DNA from: Clostridiales bacterium
GTDB lineage: Bacteria > Bacillota > Desulfotomaculia > Desulfotomaculales > VENG01
Length of the DNA stretch: 50,010 bases
Assembly (NCBI GenBank): GCA_016278505.1
Contig: JADQBQ010000035.1
Coordinates: 1-50,010, forward strand
Direction of reading: 5' to 3'
Shown: positions 41,275-50,008 of the stretch, piece by piece
Layout: each line of letters starts with the position of its first letter
How positions within the stretch are numbered: the first letter of the stretch is position 1
The notes under the pieces: model-generated
The model's database searches: none
What the model saw: the letters and a program-made list of their open reading frames with translations, nothing else
What the model was told of the DNA's origin: nothing
Position numbers and translations under genes: made by a program

Positions 41275-42599
41275 GAAACCTTTCCCTAACAGTAAAACTA
41301 TGGCTGGCCTTCTCTCTGGTCAGCTTATTGCTTTACTTGGTTGTATTACTATTTGTACCTTCCATAACTCGTAATTTCTTTACAAGTACCTTAGGTGAAC
41401 CGCCTGTTCCGTCACCCAAAAAAGATGTTAATAAAGAACCATTACCTTCTTTTCTCCAGATTCGGGATTTTCACATTCGCGGCTTCATTATCCTTGAAGA
41501 TACCACAACTATTCCTTCGCGAGTGCGACAGTTTCTGCCGCCATCTCTATTGCAAGAAATAAAACAAAATGCCGCGTCGCAACAATCACCCAGAAAGCTT
41601 TACGAGAGCACTAATGGCGAGATACATTTTCGTTATGGCATTCAAAAAGACACGGCTTACGGTCGTCCTCTGTATCAAGTTACATTTTTACGAAAATCGG
41701 AAGAGGATAAGTTTGTTAGGTCTATATTGCTTAGAATGATGCTTTACTCTGGTATTGCCCTGTTACTCAGTTGGCTTGCATCTCTCCTACTAGCACGTTA
41801 CCTTGCCCGGCCGTTGATTAGAATGCAGAAACACGTTAAACGTATAGCTAATCGCAACTGGCATGAACCTCTTAACGTTAAACAAGAGGATGAAATAGGT
41901 CAATTGGGCCACTCCATTGAAATTATGCGCCAACATCTTGTTCGGCAGGATGAAACCCAGCAATCCATGCTGCAGAACATCTCCCATGAGCTGAAGACAC
42001 CGGTCATGGTTATCCGCAGTTATGCCCGGGCCATGCAGGATGGTATCTATCCCCAAGGTGGCCTGGCGGGCAGCGTCCGGGTAATAGATGAGGAAGGGGA
42101 ACGTCTGGAAAAGCTTATCAAACAACTGCTTTATTTAACCCGGCTGGATTACCTGGCAAATAAAAACCCTGTTAGCGAAAAAATAAATTTGGATCATCTA
42201 ATGGAGAAAATTACTGAGCGAATGAAATTCCAAAGACCGAAAATAAAATGGAAGTTGAACCTACATCCGATAACCATTAATGGGGATGAAGATACCCTGC
42301 GGGTGATGTTTGAAAATTTGCTGGACAATCATCTCCGCCACGCTGTCTCTCTTTTGGAGATCAGCCTTTACGTGAATAATAAGTCAGAAATTGTTCTATG
42401 CTTTTATAACGACGGCTCTAAGATTGAGCCCCATGTTTTGGAGCAACTATATCAGCCTTTTCATAAGGGAATGAAAGGTAAACACGGTCTGGGGCTGACC
42501 ATTGTACAGCGAATTTTGCAGATATACCAGGGACAAATATATATAAATAATGAAAAGGGCGGCGTGTCTTCAACCGTTACCATACCAATAGATGAATAG
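41271..42599 (+). CDS. cssS: sensor histidine kinase, CssS-like
   Basis: A 442-residue membrane kinase. It has a first membrane helix at about residues 9-30, an extracytoplasmic domain of about 120 residues, a second helix near 160-180, HAMP (ARYLARPLIRMQKHVKRIA), the phosphoaccepting histidine in LQNISHELKTPVMVI, N box (FENLLDNHLRHA) and G box (GKHGLGLTIVQRIL). The sensor part is proline-rich near its start. It forms an operon with the regulator. Its stop codon lies against the hairpin repeat at 42599. Naming as CssS is by general likeness only. Confidence 0.82.
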   Translation: MRNLSLTVKLWLAFSLVSLLLYLVVLLFVPSITRNFFTSTLGEPPVPSPKKDVNKEPLPSFLQIRDFHIRGFIILEDTTTIPSRVRQFLPPSLLQEIKQNAASQQSPRKLYESTNGEIHFRYGIQKDTAYGRPLYQVTFLRKSEEDKFVRSILLRMMLYSGIALLLSWLASLLLARYLARPLIRMQKHVKRIANRNWHEPLNVKQEDEIGQLGHSIEIMRQHLVRQDETQQSMLQNISHELKTPVMVIRSYARAMQDGIYPQGGLAGSVRVIDEEGERLEKLIKQLLYLTRLDYLANKNPVSEKINLDHLMEKITERMKFQRPKIKWKLNLHPITINGDEDTLRVMFENLLDNHLRHAVSLLEISLYVNNKSEIVLCFYNDGSKIEPHVLEQLYQPFHKGMKGKHGLGLTIVQRILQIYQGQIYINNEKGGVSSTVTIPIDE

Positions 42600-42623
42600 C
42601 AAGTAGGGACGGTTCTTGCTTGC
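42599..42623. repeat. GGGACGGTTC short hairpin repeat, copy at the cssS stop
   Basis: The repeat begins at the last base of the cssS TAG. It differs from the 15663 and 40327 copies at one base (AGTAGGG instead of AGTGGGG), as does the 49781 copy. Confidence 0.8.
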
Positions 42624-42648
42624 CCCCTTTAACCGTGGATACTTTTCA

Positions 42649-42678
42649 TGGGACAGGGGACATATCCCCCTTGTCCCA
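42649..42678. terminator. GGGACA hairpin between convergent genes
   Basis: TGGGACA...TGTCCCA arms with a C/G-rich extension. It abuts the stop codon of the TolC-like gene and lies 50 bases after cssS, so it could end both transcripts. A U-run is weak on either strand. Confidence 0.5.
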
Positions 42679-43935
42679 TTATATCAACACCCCTTCTTCC
42701 GCTAATTCCAATGCTTTCTGAGCTAAATGAAAATCATATGCGGCAGATATTTTTTCATTTTCACTGTTCAAGTAGTCCAACTCACTTTGCATCAGATCCA
42801 ATTTCGAAATTCGGCCCATCTCAAACTTTTTCTCATTCCATTCATAATCTTTCTTTGCCATCTCATGGTTAGTTAGGGATATTTGGTAGCTTTCCTGTTT
42901 GGATGTAACATTTGACATGAGATTATTTATAGTTTCAACCAGTTGGGTTTTCTCATCCTTTAACTGTAATTGCTTTTGATCGATCTCCAGTTCCAATAGT
43001 TCTTCCTGGTAATTATCATCATCCACATAATCCAAATCATCTTTTCTCTCGTCAATATCCCTTTTTATTTCATCAATGGTGTTATACGCATCAGTGGCTC
43101 TTATTAATAGGATGTCATATTCCGGTATGTCGGCAGTTGCAGAAACTTCAAAGGGGGTCAAGGTTAAAGGATCATCATAGTCTCTCCCCATCACGTCATT
43201 CAAGTTCCCCTTGGACGCCTTAATTGAGCTATTCAGTTCATCAACTTTTTTGTTCATACCGGCCAAATCTGTAGACAGTTGATCTATTTGAAGCTGGTTA
43301 CTCCTATCCAAGCCCAATCTAACCCGTTCCAAGCTAAGCGAATATTGTTTTAACTCCCTTTCCTTGGTATAAATGTTTAAACTCTGTTCCTGGTTCAATA
43401 TTGTAGCGTATAGGTCCTCAACCAAATAATCCAATCTTTTTTGGTAGTTTTCCTCATCAATAACGGCCTGGTTATGTTGGGTTTCCGCATCCCTTTTTCT
43501 GTCCAGTGACGATTCTACAGAGTTAGACTCCTGATCAAGCTGTTCCCCAATTGTGTCTATTTGATTTAGAATAGATTCCATATCTGCTTTGATGTCTTCA
43601 GCATCTGCATCCGGCTTATTTAGCTGCTCTTGAAGATCAGAATATTGCTCGTTTAAGTTATTTAACCTGTACATGGAATTATCCATCTCATGACTAGCAT
43701 CATCGTACTGGTCATCGGCCCGGTAAAGTTGGTATTTTGCAATTTCAGTACTGATTTCATATCTTGTCAGGTCTCGACACTTATTGCCGGCCAGTTCTTT
43801 TGCTTGCTTTAAAGTGATCACATTTTCTGCAATATCTTCTGTGGTGCCCTCCGAAACATTTTCAGAAGCATAGCCAGTGCATAAACCACTTAACGCTAAA
43901 ATACCGGCCAATAACAAGATTAATTTTCTTCTCAT
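42679..43935 (-). CDS. TolC family-like, coiled-coil exported protein
   Basis: About 418 residues. An N-terminal signal helix (KLILLLAGILALSGLCTGYA) is followed by a long, acidic protein made mostly of coiled-coil helices (YDDASHEMDNSMYRLNNLNE; QLQLKDEKTQLVETINNLM) with two-fold repeat character. The end has FEMGRISKLDLMQSELDYLN, a TolC/OEP signature. In a bacterium without an outer membrane such proteins are thought to act with MacAB-like pumps outside the cell membrane. The ATG at 43935 follows AAGGAG by six bases. It is last in the efflux operon. Confidence 0.78.
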   Translation of the reverse strand: MRRKLILLLAGILALSGLCTGYASENVSEGTTEDIAENVITLKQAKELAGNKCRDLTRYEISTEIAKYQLYRADDQYDDASHEMDNSMYRLNNLNEQYSDLQEQLNKPDADAEDIKADMESILNQIDTIGEQLDQESNSVESSLDRKRDAETQHNQAVIDEENYQKRLDYLVEDLYATILNQEQSLNIYTKERELKQYSLSLERVRLGLDRSNQLQIDQLSTDLAGMNKKVDELNSSIKASKGNLNDVMGRDYDDPLTLTPFEVSATADIPEYDILLIRATDAYNTIDEIKRDIDERKDDLDYVDDDNYQEELLELEIDQKQLQLKDEKTQLVETINNLMSNVTSKQESYQISLTNHEMAKKDYEWNEKKFEMGRISKLDLMQSELDYLNSENEKISAAYDFHLAQKALELAEEGVLI

Positions 43936-43947
43936 ATACATCTCCTT

Positions 43948-45135
43948 TTACTCATAGCTCAATGCATCTATTGGGTTTAACTCAGCAGCTTTCATAGCGG
44001 GATAAAACCCAAAAAAAACACCTGTGATCACAGAAAATATCAATCCTATCAAAACGCCGCTTATTGAAGGCAATGCCGGAAGTTCAAAAAACTCTAAAAC
44101 GGGAACCGTAGAATAGCCAATGATCACACCCAATATCCCACCTGCTAAACTGATTAATATGGCTTCTACTAGGAACTGGTACAATATCTCGCTTTTTTTA
44201 GCACCGATTGCTTTTAATGTGCCAATCTCTTTTGTCCTTTCTTTTACCGTCACAAACATCACATTCATGATTCCTATACCGCTTACGACCAGTACAATAG
44301 CGGCTACGGATAATAAAAGCATGGACATGGTCCTGGCTGATTCCTGAGCGGCGACCAATCTACTTCCAGCATCCATAATACGAAACTGTTCCGCTCCTCC
44401 CATCCGGTGAGTCTCGTCAAGAACAGCTTTAATATCTTGTAGGGCGGACTGAACTGTCTCCAATCCCGTTGCCTGGGCCATAATAATGGGATTTGCTCTG
44501 CTGCCCAATAAATACTTTCTCCCCGTTGAGTAAGGAATAAATGCTGAATCGTCATTACTCATCCCGGAACCGCCATCACCTACCCGGCTATATATACCTA
44601 CTACCTCAAATTTTCTGTTGTTAATGTTAATACTTTGTCCCACTATTTCCGAAGCATAGCCGTCTGTAAGCGTGTTGGCCAGTTCCGCCCCTAGAACTGC
44701 ACATCTATTTGATCTACTTTCATCTTCCTGATTAAGTTCTCTACCCTGCTCAATGGTTAAATGATTGCTCGCCTGGAATTCAGGATAGATTGCCATAAAG
44801 CGACTTCCCTGGGTATAATTATCATAATTTATATCTCCCGAGCCTTGTAAGACCGGAAAAGCGTTGGCAATATTGTCACTTTCCATAAATAAGTGTACAT
44901 CGTTTTCTGTCAGGGGGTCCACCACTCTACCCCTTGATGCCGGCATTACTATTACCGTTCCTACATTTAGCCTGGAGTACTGCTCATTAACTTGAGCTTC
45001 CCCCCCGTTACCAATGGCAACAACCAAGAAAATTGTAGCGGTACCAACAATCACTCCCAGTGTAGTCAGTAAGGACCGCGTTTTGTTATGATAGATATTT
45101 ATTAATACTATTTTAATCAACTGTCTTAGCTTCAA
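43948..45135 (-). CDS. MacB-like ABC transporter permease
   Basis: A 395-residue MacB/FtsX-type permease. It has one N-terminal helix (LLTTLGVIVGTATIFLVVAI), a large extracytoplasmic domain (SRLNVGTVIVMPASRGRVVD; CAVLGAELANTLTDGYASEIVG), and three C-terminal helices with MNVMFVTVKERTKEIGTLKA and the conserved FFGFYPAMKAAELNPIDAL end. A TTG start at 45135 is five bases after the AGGTG that includes the stop region of the adaptor gene. It works with the ATPase and adaptor encoded beside it. Confidence 0.9.
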   Translation of the reverse strand: MKLRQLIKIVLINIYHNKTRSLLTTLGVIVGTATIFLVVAIGNGGEAQVNEQYSRLNVGTVIVMPASRGRVVDPLTENDVHLFMESDNIANAFPVLQGSGDINYDNYTQGSRFMAIYPEFQASNHLTIEQGRELNQEDESRSNRCAVLGAELANTLTDGYASEIVGQSININNRKFEVVGIYSRVGDGGSGMSNDDSAFIPYSTGRKYLLGSRANPIIMAQATGLETVQSALQDIKAVLDETHRMGGAEQFRIMDAGSRLVAAQESARTMSMLLLSVAAIVLVVSGIGIMNVMFVTVKERTKEIGTLKAIGAKKSEILYQFLVEAILISLAGGILGVIIGYSTVPVLEFFELPALPSISGVLIGLIFSVITGVFFGFYPAMKAAELNPIDALSYE

Positions 45136-45139
45136 GTAA

Positions 45140-46294
45140 TCACCTGCCTCTGGGATAAACAACAGTTTCGTTGCCCTTAAGACCTTCCAGAACTTCTACA
45201 TTGTTACCGTCAGTAAACCCGGCCATTATTTCTTTTTCTGTCATTTGACCATTCTCATTAACAACAGTAACGACCTGCTTCCCATTAACTATTTTGATGG
45301 CCTTATATGGCACTATCAGACAGTTAGTAACTTCTTTTCTGATAAAGGAAACCATGCCGGTCATACCGTCTTTTAGTTCCGAACTGGGATTCTCCACACT
45401 AATCTCTACCGAATAATTAACGAGACCGGAAGAATCACTAGTTGGCAGAGAATCTATTTTGCTTACTTTACCCACAAATTTTTGATCTGGCAGAGCTTCT
45501 ACGGTTACATATGCCTTTTGCCCCACCCGTAGTTGACCAACATCATATTCTATTACTTCAGTAATAGCCCGGACCTTATTGTTTTCATGGACAGTCACAA
45601 AATCCTCTTCATCAGTAACACTTTCACCTGCCTTCTTAGATAAGCCTAAAACTACACCTGAAGCCGGGGAGTATAATATAGTATCCTCCAGATCCTCCCT
45701 AGCCATATTGACTTGCAGCTCATCCTGGGTTAACTCCCGGTTTTGCAGCTGTTCTTGTTCCCTTAACAAGTTTCGATATTCCAGTTCTTTTATTTCAATT
45801 TCCGATGCTTTTAGTTTAATCTCGTGGGCAGGATAAGCCTCGGGAATAGCTTCCATTTCTTCATATTCGCCTTTAAGTTGTTGCAGCGCATCTTCAGCTT
45901 GCTTTATTGTTAACTCATCATTTAATAGTTTGGTTGATTTTTGTTCCTGAGCGTCCTCTAGATTTGCCAGAGCTAACTGGTATTGATCCTGATAATCTTG
46001 ACTGTCCAATTTAGCGATAACATCCCCTTTTCCAACCATATCACCTTCGGAAACCAATATCTCATCAATAGTGCCCCTGACGTCAAATCTTAAATTGACC
46101 TTGGAAAAGTCAATATTTCCATCAGAGTCAAAGCCCACAATTATATCTCCCCGGTTAACTTTTACCTGTTCGTATTGAGCTTCATCATCTTTGACGTCAC
46201 CCTGCTTATTGATCCAAAATGCGGTTCCGGTTGATAAGAGGGTAATTATCGCTATGACAATCCATAATGTTTTTTTTGTTTTTAGCTTACTCAA
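45140..46294 (-). CDS. MacA/HlyD-type membrane fusion protein
   Basis: A 384-residue adaptor with an N-terminal membrane helix (TLWIVIAIITLLSTGTAFWI), a beta-barrel/lipoyl part (RFDVRGTIDEILVSEGDMVG, GDVIAKLDSQDYQDQ), a central coiled coil (LALANLEDAQEQKSTKLL) and the second lipoyl half (ILYSPASGVVLGLSKKAGESV). It is the periplasmic-adaptor type, used in monoderm MacAB-like pumps. A TTG start follows a G-rich site, only loosely spaced. It precedes the permease gene. Confidence 0.88.
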   Translation of the reverse strand: MSKLKTKKTLWIVIAIITLLSTGTAFWINKQGDVKDDEAQYEQVKVNRGDIIVGFDSDGNIDFSKVNLRFDVRGTIDEILVSEGDMVGKGDVIAKLDSQDYQDQYQLALANLEDAQEQKSTKLLNDELTIKQAEDALQQLKGEYEEMEAIPEAYPAHEIKLKASEIEIKELEYRNLLREQEQLQNRELTQDELQVNMAREDLEDTILYSPASGVVLGLSKKAGESVTDEEDFVTVHENNKVRAITEVIEYDVGQLRVGQKAYVTVEALPDQKFVGKVSKIDSLPTSDSSGLVNYSVEISVENPSSELKDGMTGMVSFIRKEVTNCLIVPYKAIKIVNGKQVVTVVNENGQMTEKEIMAGFTDGNNVEVLEGLKGNETVVYPRGR

Positions 46295-46311
46295 CTCCTT
46301 TAACCCCCAAA

Positions 46312-47001
46312 CTAGTCTTTATCATAGATTTTACCGTCACGTATGTAGAACATCTTTTCCACTTGTTCAGCTACTTCAACATCGTGGGTAATTATTACTA
46401 TGGTATTACCCTGACAATTAAGCTCTTTGAATATTTCCATCGCACCGGCACTTGATTTACTGTCCAGGTTTCCGGTGGGCTCGTCTGCCAAAAGCAAATG
46501 GGGATTACCAACTATTGCCCTGGCAATGGCAACCCTTTGCTGCTGCCCTCCTGAAAGTTCAGGAGGACGATGACTTAGCCTGTCTGCCAAACCTAACAAA
46601 TCCAGTTTTTCCTTAGCTTTCTCAATAGCTTCTTCCTCATTAACCCCGCGATAAAGTAAGGGTAGCATTACATTTTGCAAGGCAGTCAATCTCGGCATCA
46701 AATTAAACTTTTGAAATACAAAACCGATTTTCTGATTTCGGATTGCGGCCAATTGGTTTTCTTTTGCGTTAAGAATATCTGTATTATCTAAAAAATATTG
46801 CCCTGAAGTTGGTAAATCCAAACAACCAAGTATGTTCATCAGTGTAGATTTGCCTGATCCGGACGGCCCCAGAATAACAGAGAAATCATTTTTCAGCACT
46901 TGTAGACTTATATCATCGAGGACTTTTAGCTCCTCGCAACCATTTTGATAAATTTTGACAATATTGCGCGCATCTATTACACACTTTGGATTCTCAATCA
47001 T
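46312..47001 (-). CDS. ABC transporter ATP-binding protein, MacB/LolD type
   Basis: A 229-residue ATPase with Walker [19 protein letters not shown] loop [12 protein letters not shown], signature [17 protein letters not shown], Walker [13 protein letters not shown] and the H loop [12 protein letters not shown]. This is the MacB/LolD/FtsE subfamily, which pairs with FtsX-type permeases. Its ATG overlaps the lipoprotein stop (ATGA). It powers the pump encoded downstream. Confidence 0.92.
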   Translation of the reverse strand: MIENPKCVIDARNIVKIYQNGCEELKVLDDISLQVLKNDFSVILGPSGSGKSTLMNILGCLDLPTSGQYFLDNTDILNAKENQLAAIRNQKIGFVFQKFNLMPRLTALQNVMLPLLYRGVNEEEAIEKAKEKLDLLGLADRLSHRPPELSGGQQQRVAIARAIVGNPHLLLADEPTGNLDSKSSAGAMEIFKELNCQGNTIVIITHDVEVAEQVEKMFYIRDGKIYDKD

Positions 47002-47660
47002 GGACGTCTATTACCACCCATGCCACCTATTGGTCCCATACCATAACCGCCCCCGGTTCGTTCACCGTTATCGCCCATGCCTTCTCTATTGCCGAATCCG
47101 CCACCGGTACCACCCATCAGTTGCACAAATTCCACTACATCGCCTTTTTTCCAAATTCGTAAGATTGTATCCTTTTTAATATCTGCGAGCTCAACTTGAT
47201 TGGCTTCATTGGTCCCCCTTTGTATTGTTACGATAGGAGTACCAACCGGTATAATAAAAGTCTCGGTTTCCTCGGTGAATTCCAGCCGGTTTTGGGCTGG
47301 GTTTACCTGAATGCCAAGGTTTTTAAAATCTTCTCTTGCTTGTTCAGGAGTTATTGTGTTGCTGGCGATTTTTTCGCGTACAGCGTTGATCTTTTCTTGT
47401 GACTCTTCAGTTGCAGGTTCTGCTTTTGATATCCCCTCAGCCTGAGTAACTTCCCCTTTAAATACAGTTACTTCATTGCCCACAATATCATTAACCTTGC
47501 CCATTAAACTTGGTTGTTCTTGCGGCATTACTACTTTTTCATTCTCTGCCATAGCCGCTACAACATCATGTTGCGGAGCCTTCGTCTCACTGCTGCAGCC
47601 AGCAACTGCAATAGAAATAAGTGCAACTACCACAACCAACACTAATCTTCGAAACTTCAT
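46998..47660 (-). CDS. exported lipoprotein with Gly-rich tail
   Basis: A 220-residue lipoprotein. The signal peptide ends in the lipobox VAGC|SSETKAP, so it should be lipid-anchored outside the membrane. The middle has NDIVGNEVTVFKGEVTQAEG, EKINAVREKIASNTITPEQA and a strand-rich FIIPVGTPIVTIQRG. The last 40 residues are Gly-rich (GGTGGGFGNREGMGDN...). It heads the efflux operon and is translationally coupled to the ATPase, so it may be a pump accessory or sensor. I know no function for it. Confidence 0.75.
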   Translation of the reverse strand: MKFRRLVLVVVVALISIAVAGCSSETKAPQHDVVAAMAENEKVVMPQEQPSLMGKVNDIVGNEVTVFKGEVTQAEGISKAEPATEESQEKINAVREKIASNTITPEQAREDFKNLGIQVNPAQNRLEFTEETETFIIPVGTPIVTIQRGTNEANQVELADIKKDTILRIWKKGDVVEFVQLMGGTGGGFGNREGMGDNGERTGGGYGMGPIGGMGGNRRP

Positions 47661-47816
47661 CTTACCACCTCATCCTGAATTTTTACCATAAGTAAGAATA
47701 TATGCTTTTATTATGGGATAATTATCAAGTAATTATGGGAAATTATGAAACGTATACGTACTTAGCCTTATACTTAAAGTACAGAGAAAAAATTAAAAAG
47801 AAATGTAGGTGGATTT

Positions 47817-48362
47817 ATGAAAAGTATAAATGGTCATGATACTGATTTGGCAACATTTGCGGGAGGGTGTTTCTGGTGCATGATAGCACCGTTTTCCAAT
47901 ATACCTGGGGTAGACAAAGTGATATCCGGCTATACCGGTGGATATAAAGAAAACCCTACTTACGAGGAGGTATGTTCCGGCACAACAGGTCATTATGAAG
48001 CTATACAAATAACATTCAAACCTTCAATTTGCCCTTATGATAGACTTTTAGAGGTATACTGGCGGCAAATTGACCCTACTGATGAAGGTGGTCAATTTCA
48101 AGATAGGGGTGCCTCTTACCGCACAGCTATTTTTTATCATTCTGAAAGCCAAAAACAGAAAGCGGAGGCATCAAAGAAAGCACTTGAGGAGAGCAGCCGG
48201 TTTAGGCGGCCTATAGTGACGGATATTCTTCCGGCAAAAAATTTTTATCCAGCAGAGGAAGCACACCAAAATTACCACCAAAAGAACCAGTTGCATTATG
48301 ATCTCTACCGCAGCGGCTCAGGACGGGACGATTTTATTAAACATTATTGGAAGCAAAGATAA
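47817..48362 (+). CDS. msrA: peptide methionine sulfoxide reductase MsrA
   Basis: A 181-residue MsrA. The active-site motif is FAGGCFWCMIAPF with the nucleophile cysteine, then ISGYTGGYKENPTYEEVCSG with the resolving-type cysteine, and TGHYEAIQITF with the catalytic Glu. IDPTDEGGQFQDRGASYRTA is typical. It repairs methionine-S-sulfoxide in proteins and is recycled by thioredoxin. GTAGGTGG precedes the ATG by six bases. It is divergent from the efflux operon; the 156 bases between hold both control regions. Confidence 0.94.
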   Translation: MKSINGHDTDLATFAGGCFWCMIAPFSNIPGVDKVISGYTGGYKENPTYEEVCSGTTGHYEAIQITFKPSICPYDRLLEVYWRQIDPTDEGGQFQDRGASYRTAIFYHSESQKQKAEASKKALEESSRFRRPIVTDILPAKNFYPAEEAHQNYHQKNQLHYDLYRSGSGRDDFIKHYWKQR

Positions 48363-48413
48363 AGCATCTCAAAATAAAAAGACAGTAGCCGTGTTGCACC
48401 ACGACTCTGTTCT

Positions 48414-49493
48414 TCAAGACAGTCCATCTCTAATTCGATTCCAAAATGCCTTTAACCCGGACGGCGGTTTTTTAGTGTTGCCTGTTCCTACTATTTTGTG
48501 GGCTATGTCTAAAACTTGCCTGGAGAATAAAATCTTGGGTTGAGCCAGAAGGACCGGAGTCTTTTGCTTGATAGAGCGGATAACACGTTGATCATATAGC
48601 ATCCATCCAATCAATACGGGCCGAATACCCAGGAATTGCTCGGCGGCATTAATTAGTCCGTTGCTGCACTGGCGCGCCTCGGCCTCTGACTCACAGCGGT
48701 TCACTATCAAATTAATATTGATCCCGGGATTTCTCCCGACCAGTACTTTTGTAAGGGTGTAAGCGTCCATCATGGCATGGGGTTCGGGTGTGGTAAGAAG
48801 CAGGAAATCGTCGGCGGCCTCCAGAAATTTCAGAACCGGTTCAGAAATTCCGGCCCCCGTATCCAGGATTAATACACTGCAGCTCTCTTCCAGTTGCGAG
48901 AAACCGGCGATAATTCTATTAAACTTAATGGCATCCAATTGAGTCAAAGAAGCTATGCCGCTAGAGCCCGGCAAAATACGAATTCCACCAGGCCCCTTTT
49001 GCAGTATTTCCGGTAAAGTACATTCTCCCTGAATTACATGGCTCAGGTTATAGGAGCTCTGCATACCAAGAAGCACTTCTATGTTAGCCATTCCGATATC
49101 AGCGTCCAAAAGAATGACTTGCCCATGAATTTGGTTTAAAGCTAGGCTCAGATTAATGGAAAAAGTTGTTTTCCCCACTCCTCCTTTGCCACTGCCTACT
49201 GCCAGCACTCGCGTCCGGTCTGAATTGGACTTCCCGGATGCGGGCAAAGTTACGCTCCAAACCTTCTTCGAAGTATCACGGGAAATAACCCGGGATTGCA
49301 TATTTTTAAAGCCGGGAGATAGCCAGAGTATTGTTGTACCTACCGGTAAAAGTAGTACATAACCCCGGTAAAAAGTAAGGTGAATATCCCAACGATCAGG
49401 ACGTACCGCTTTTATTTCAGCTTCGTAAACGTCTGAATGGAATTCAGAATCAGTGCTAAAAGATAATCGTTGTCCCGGCTTAATCCCATGCAT
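48414..49493 (-). CDS. MinD/FlhG-like ATPase with N-terminal YcgR-like domain
   Basis: A 359-residue protein. Residues 1-90 or so (MHGIKPGQRLSFSTDSEFHS, EIKAVRPDRWDIHLTFYRG, PVGTTILWLSP) look like the YcgR-type N-terminal domain of flagellar brakes, without the PilZ domain and its RxxxR motif. The rest is a MinD/ParA-type ATPase of the FlhG kind: GSGKGGVGKTTFSINLSL, ILLDADIGMANIEVLLG, SVLILDTGAGISEPV and an amphipathic C-terminus. AAGGAGGT precedes the ATG. FlhG controls flagellum number; here no flagellar gene adjoins it, and a role with the pilus is open. Confidence 0.83.
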   Translation of the reverse strand: MHGIKPGQRLSFSTDSEFHSDVYEAEIKAVRPDRWDIHLTFYRGYVLLLPVGTTILWLSPGFKNMQSRVISRDTSKKVWSVTLPASGKSNSDRTRVLAVGSGKGGVGKTTFSINLSLALNQIHGQVILLDADIGMANIEVLLGMQSSYNLSHVIQGECTLPEILQKGPGGIRILPGSSGIASLTQLDAIKFNRIIAGFSQLEESCSVLILDTGAGISEPVLKFLEAADDFLLLTTPEPHAMMDAYTLTKVLVGRNPGININLIVNRCESEAEARQCSNGLINAAEQFLGIRPVLIGWMLYDQRVIRSIKQKTPVLLAQPKILFSRQVLDIAHKIVGTGNTKKPPSGLKAFWNRIRDGLS

Positions 49494-49744
49494 GGGAAAA
49501 CCTCCTTATGCTCCCTCATACTGGTACAATGTTTCGACAATAATTTCGGGTTTCCCTGCGAAGTTAATTTTTTTGTTGTGGTAAGAAAAAGTAATCTACG
49601 CAGATTTATTTATTTTTAAATTTTTTGAATTTTGTCGCTTAACTGACAGCAATGGTACTGTTAAATTACTATAATATGTTTAGGTTTCAATATTAGTGAT
49701 CAAAGTGTTTCACTTCTCGCCTCCTGTTTCCACAGATATAGACT
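49494..49744. other. intergenic region upstream of the FlhG-like gene
   Basis: No gene of normal size is seen. TATAAT at 49670-49675 on the plus strand, with no convincing -35, could start a short RNA ending at 49771. On the minus strand GGAGG precedes a six-codon frame (GTG to TAA) near 49700. Both are weak. Confidence 0.4.
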
Positions 49745-49771
49745 AAACGCCCCTTTTGGGCGTTTTTTTTC
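49745..49771 (+). terminator. plus-strand intrinsic terminator
   Basis: AACGCCC-CTTTT-GGGCGTT followed by seven more T. The adjacent protein gene is on the other strand, so this terminator has no obvious transcript. Confidence 0.8.
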
Positions 49772-49780
49772 GTTTCATCC

Positions 49781-49805
49781 GCAAGTAGGGACGGTTCTTG
49801 CTTGC
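49781..49805. repeat. GGGACGGTTC short hairpin repeat, right-end copy
   Basis: Same sequence as the copy at 42599-42623. It lies just after the terminator and about 150 bases before the right-end repeat. Confidence 0.8.
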
Positions 49806-49955
49806 TCCCTTATTGCACCCCTAATGTCTTTAGCTGTGCAGGAATTTAAGTGTTTTTGAGGAATAGTTACCGGTAAACAAAACACACAATACGGCTGAGA
49901 ATAGTGGTTTTAAAGCCAAATATAGCTTGTTTCCGAAGAATTTACAGTTAAAAAA

Positions 49956-50008
49956 TGATTCCACTGCAAAAACCCCTCGCAAACAGCAAAATCCATAAAT
50001 ACAAGCAG
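49956..50008 (+). repeat. 53-bp terminal repeat, right copy
   Basis: Inverted copy of 1-53 (about 48 of 53 identical). The inner boundary begins TGATTCCACTGCAAAAAC. The sequence beyond runs off the window, as expected if the contig was broken inside a repeated element. Confidence 0.8.
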
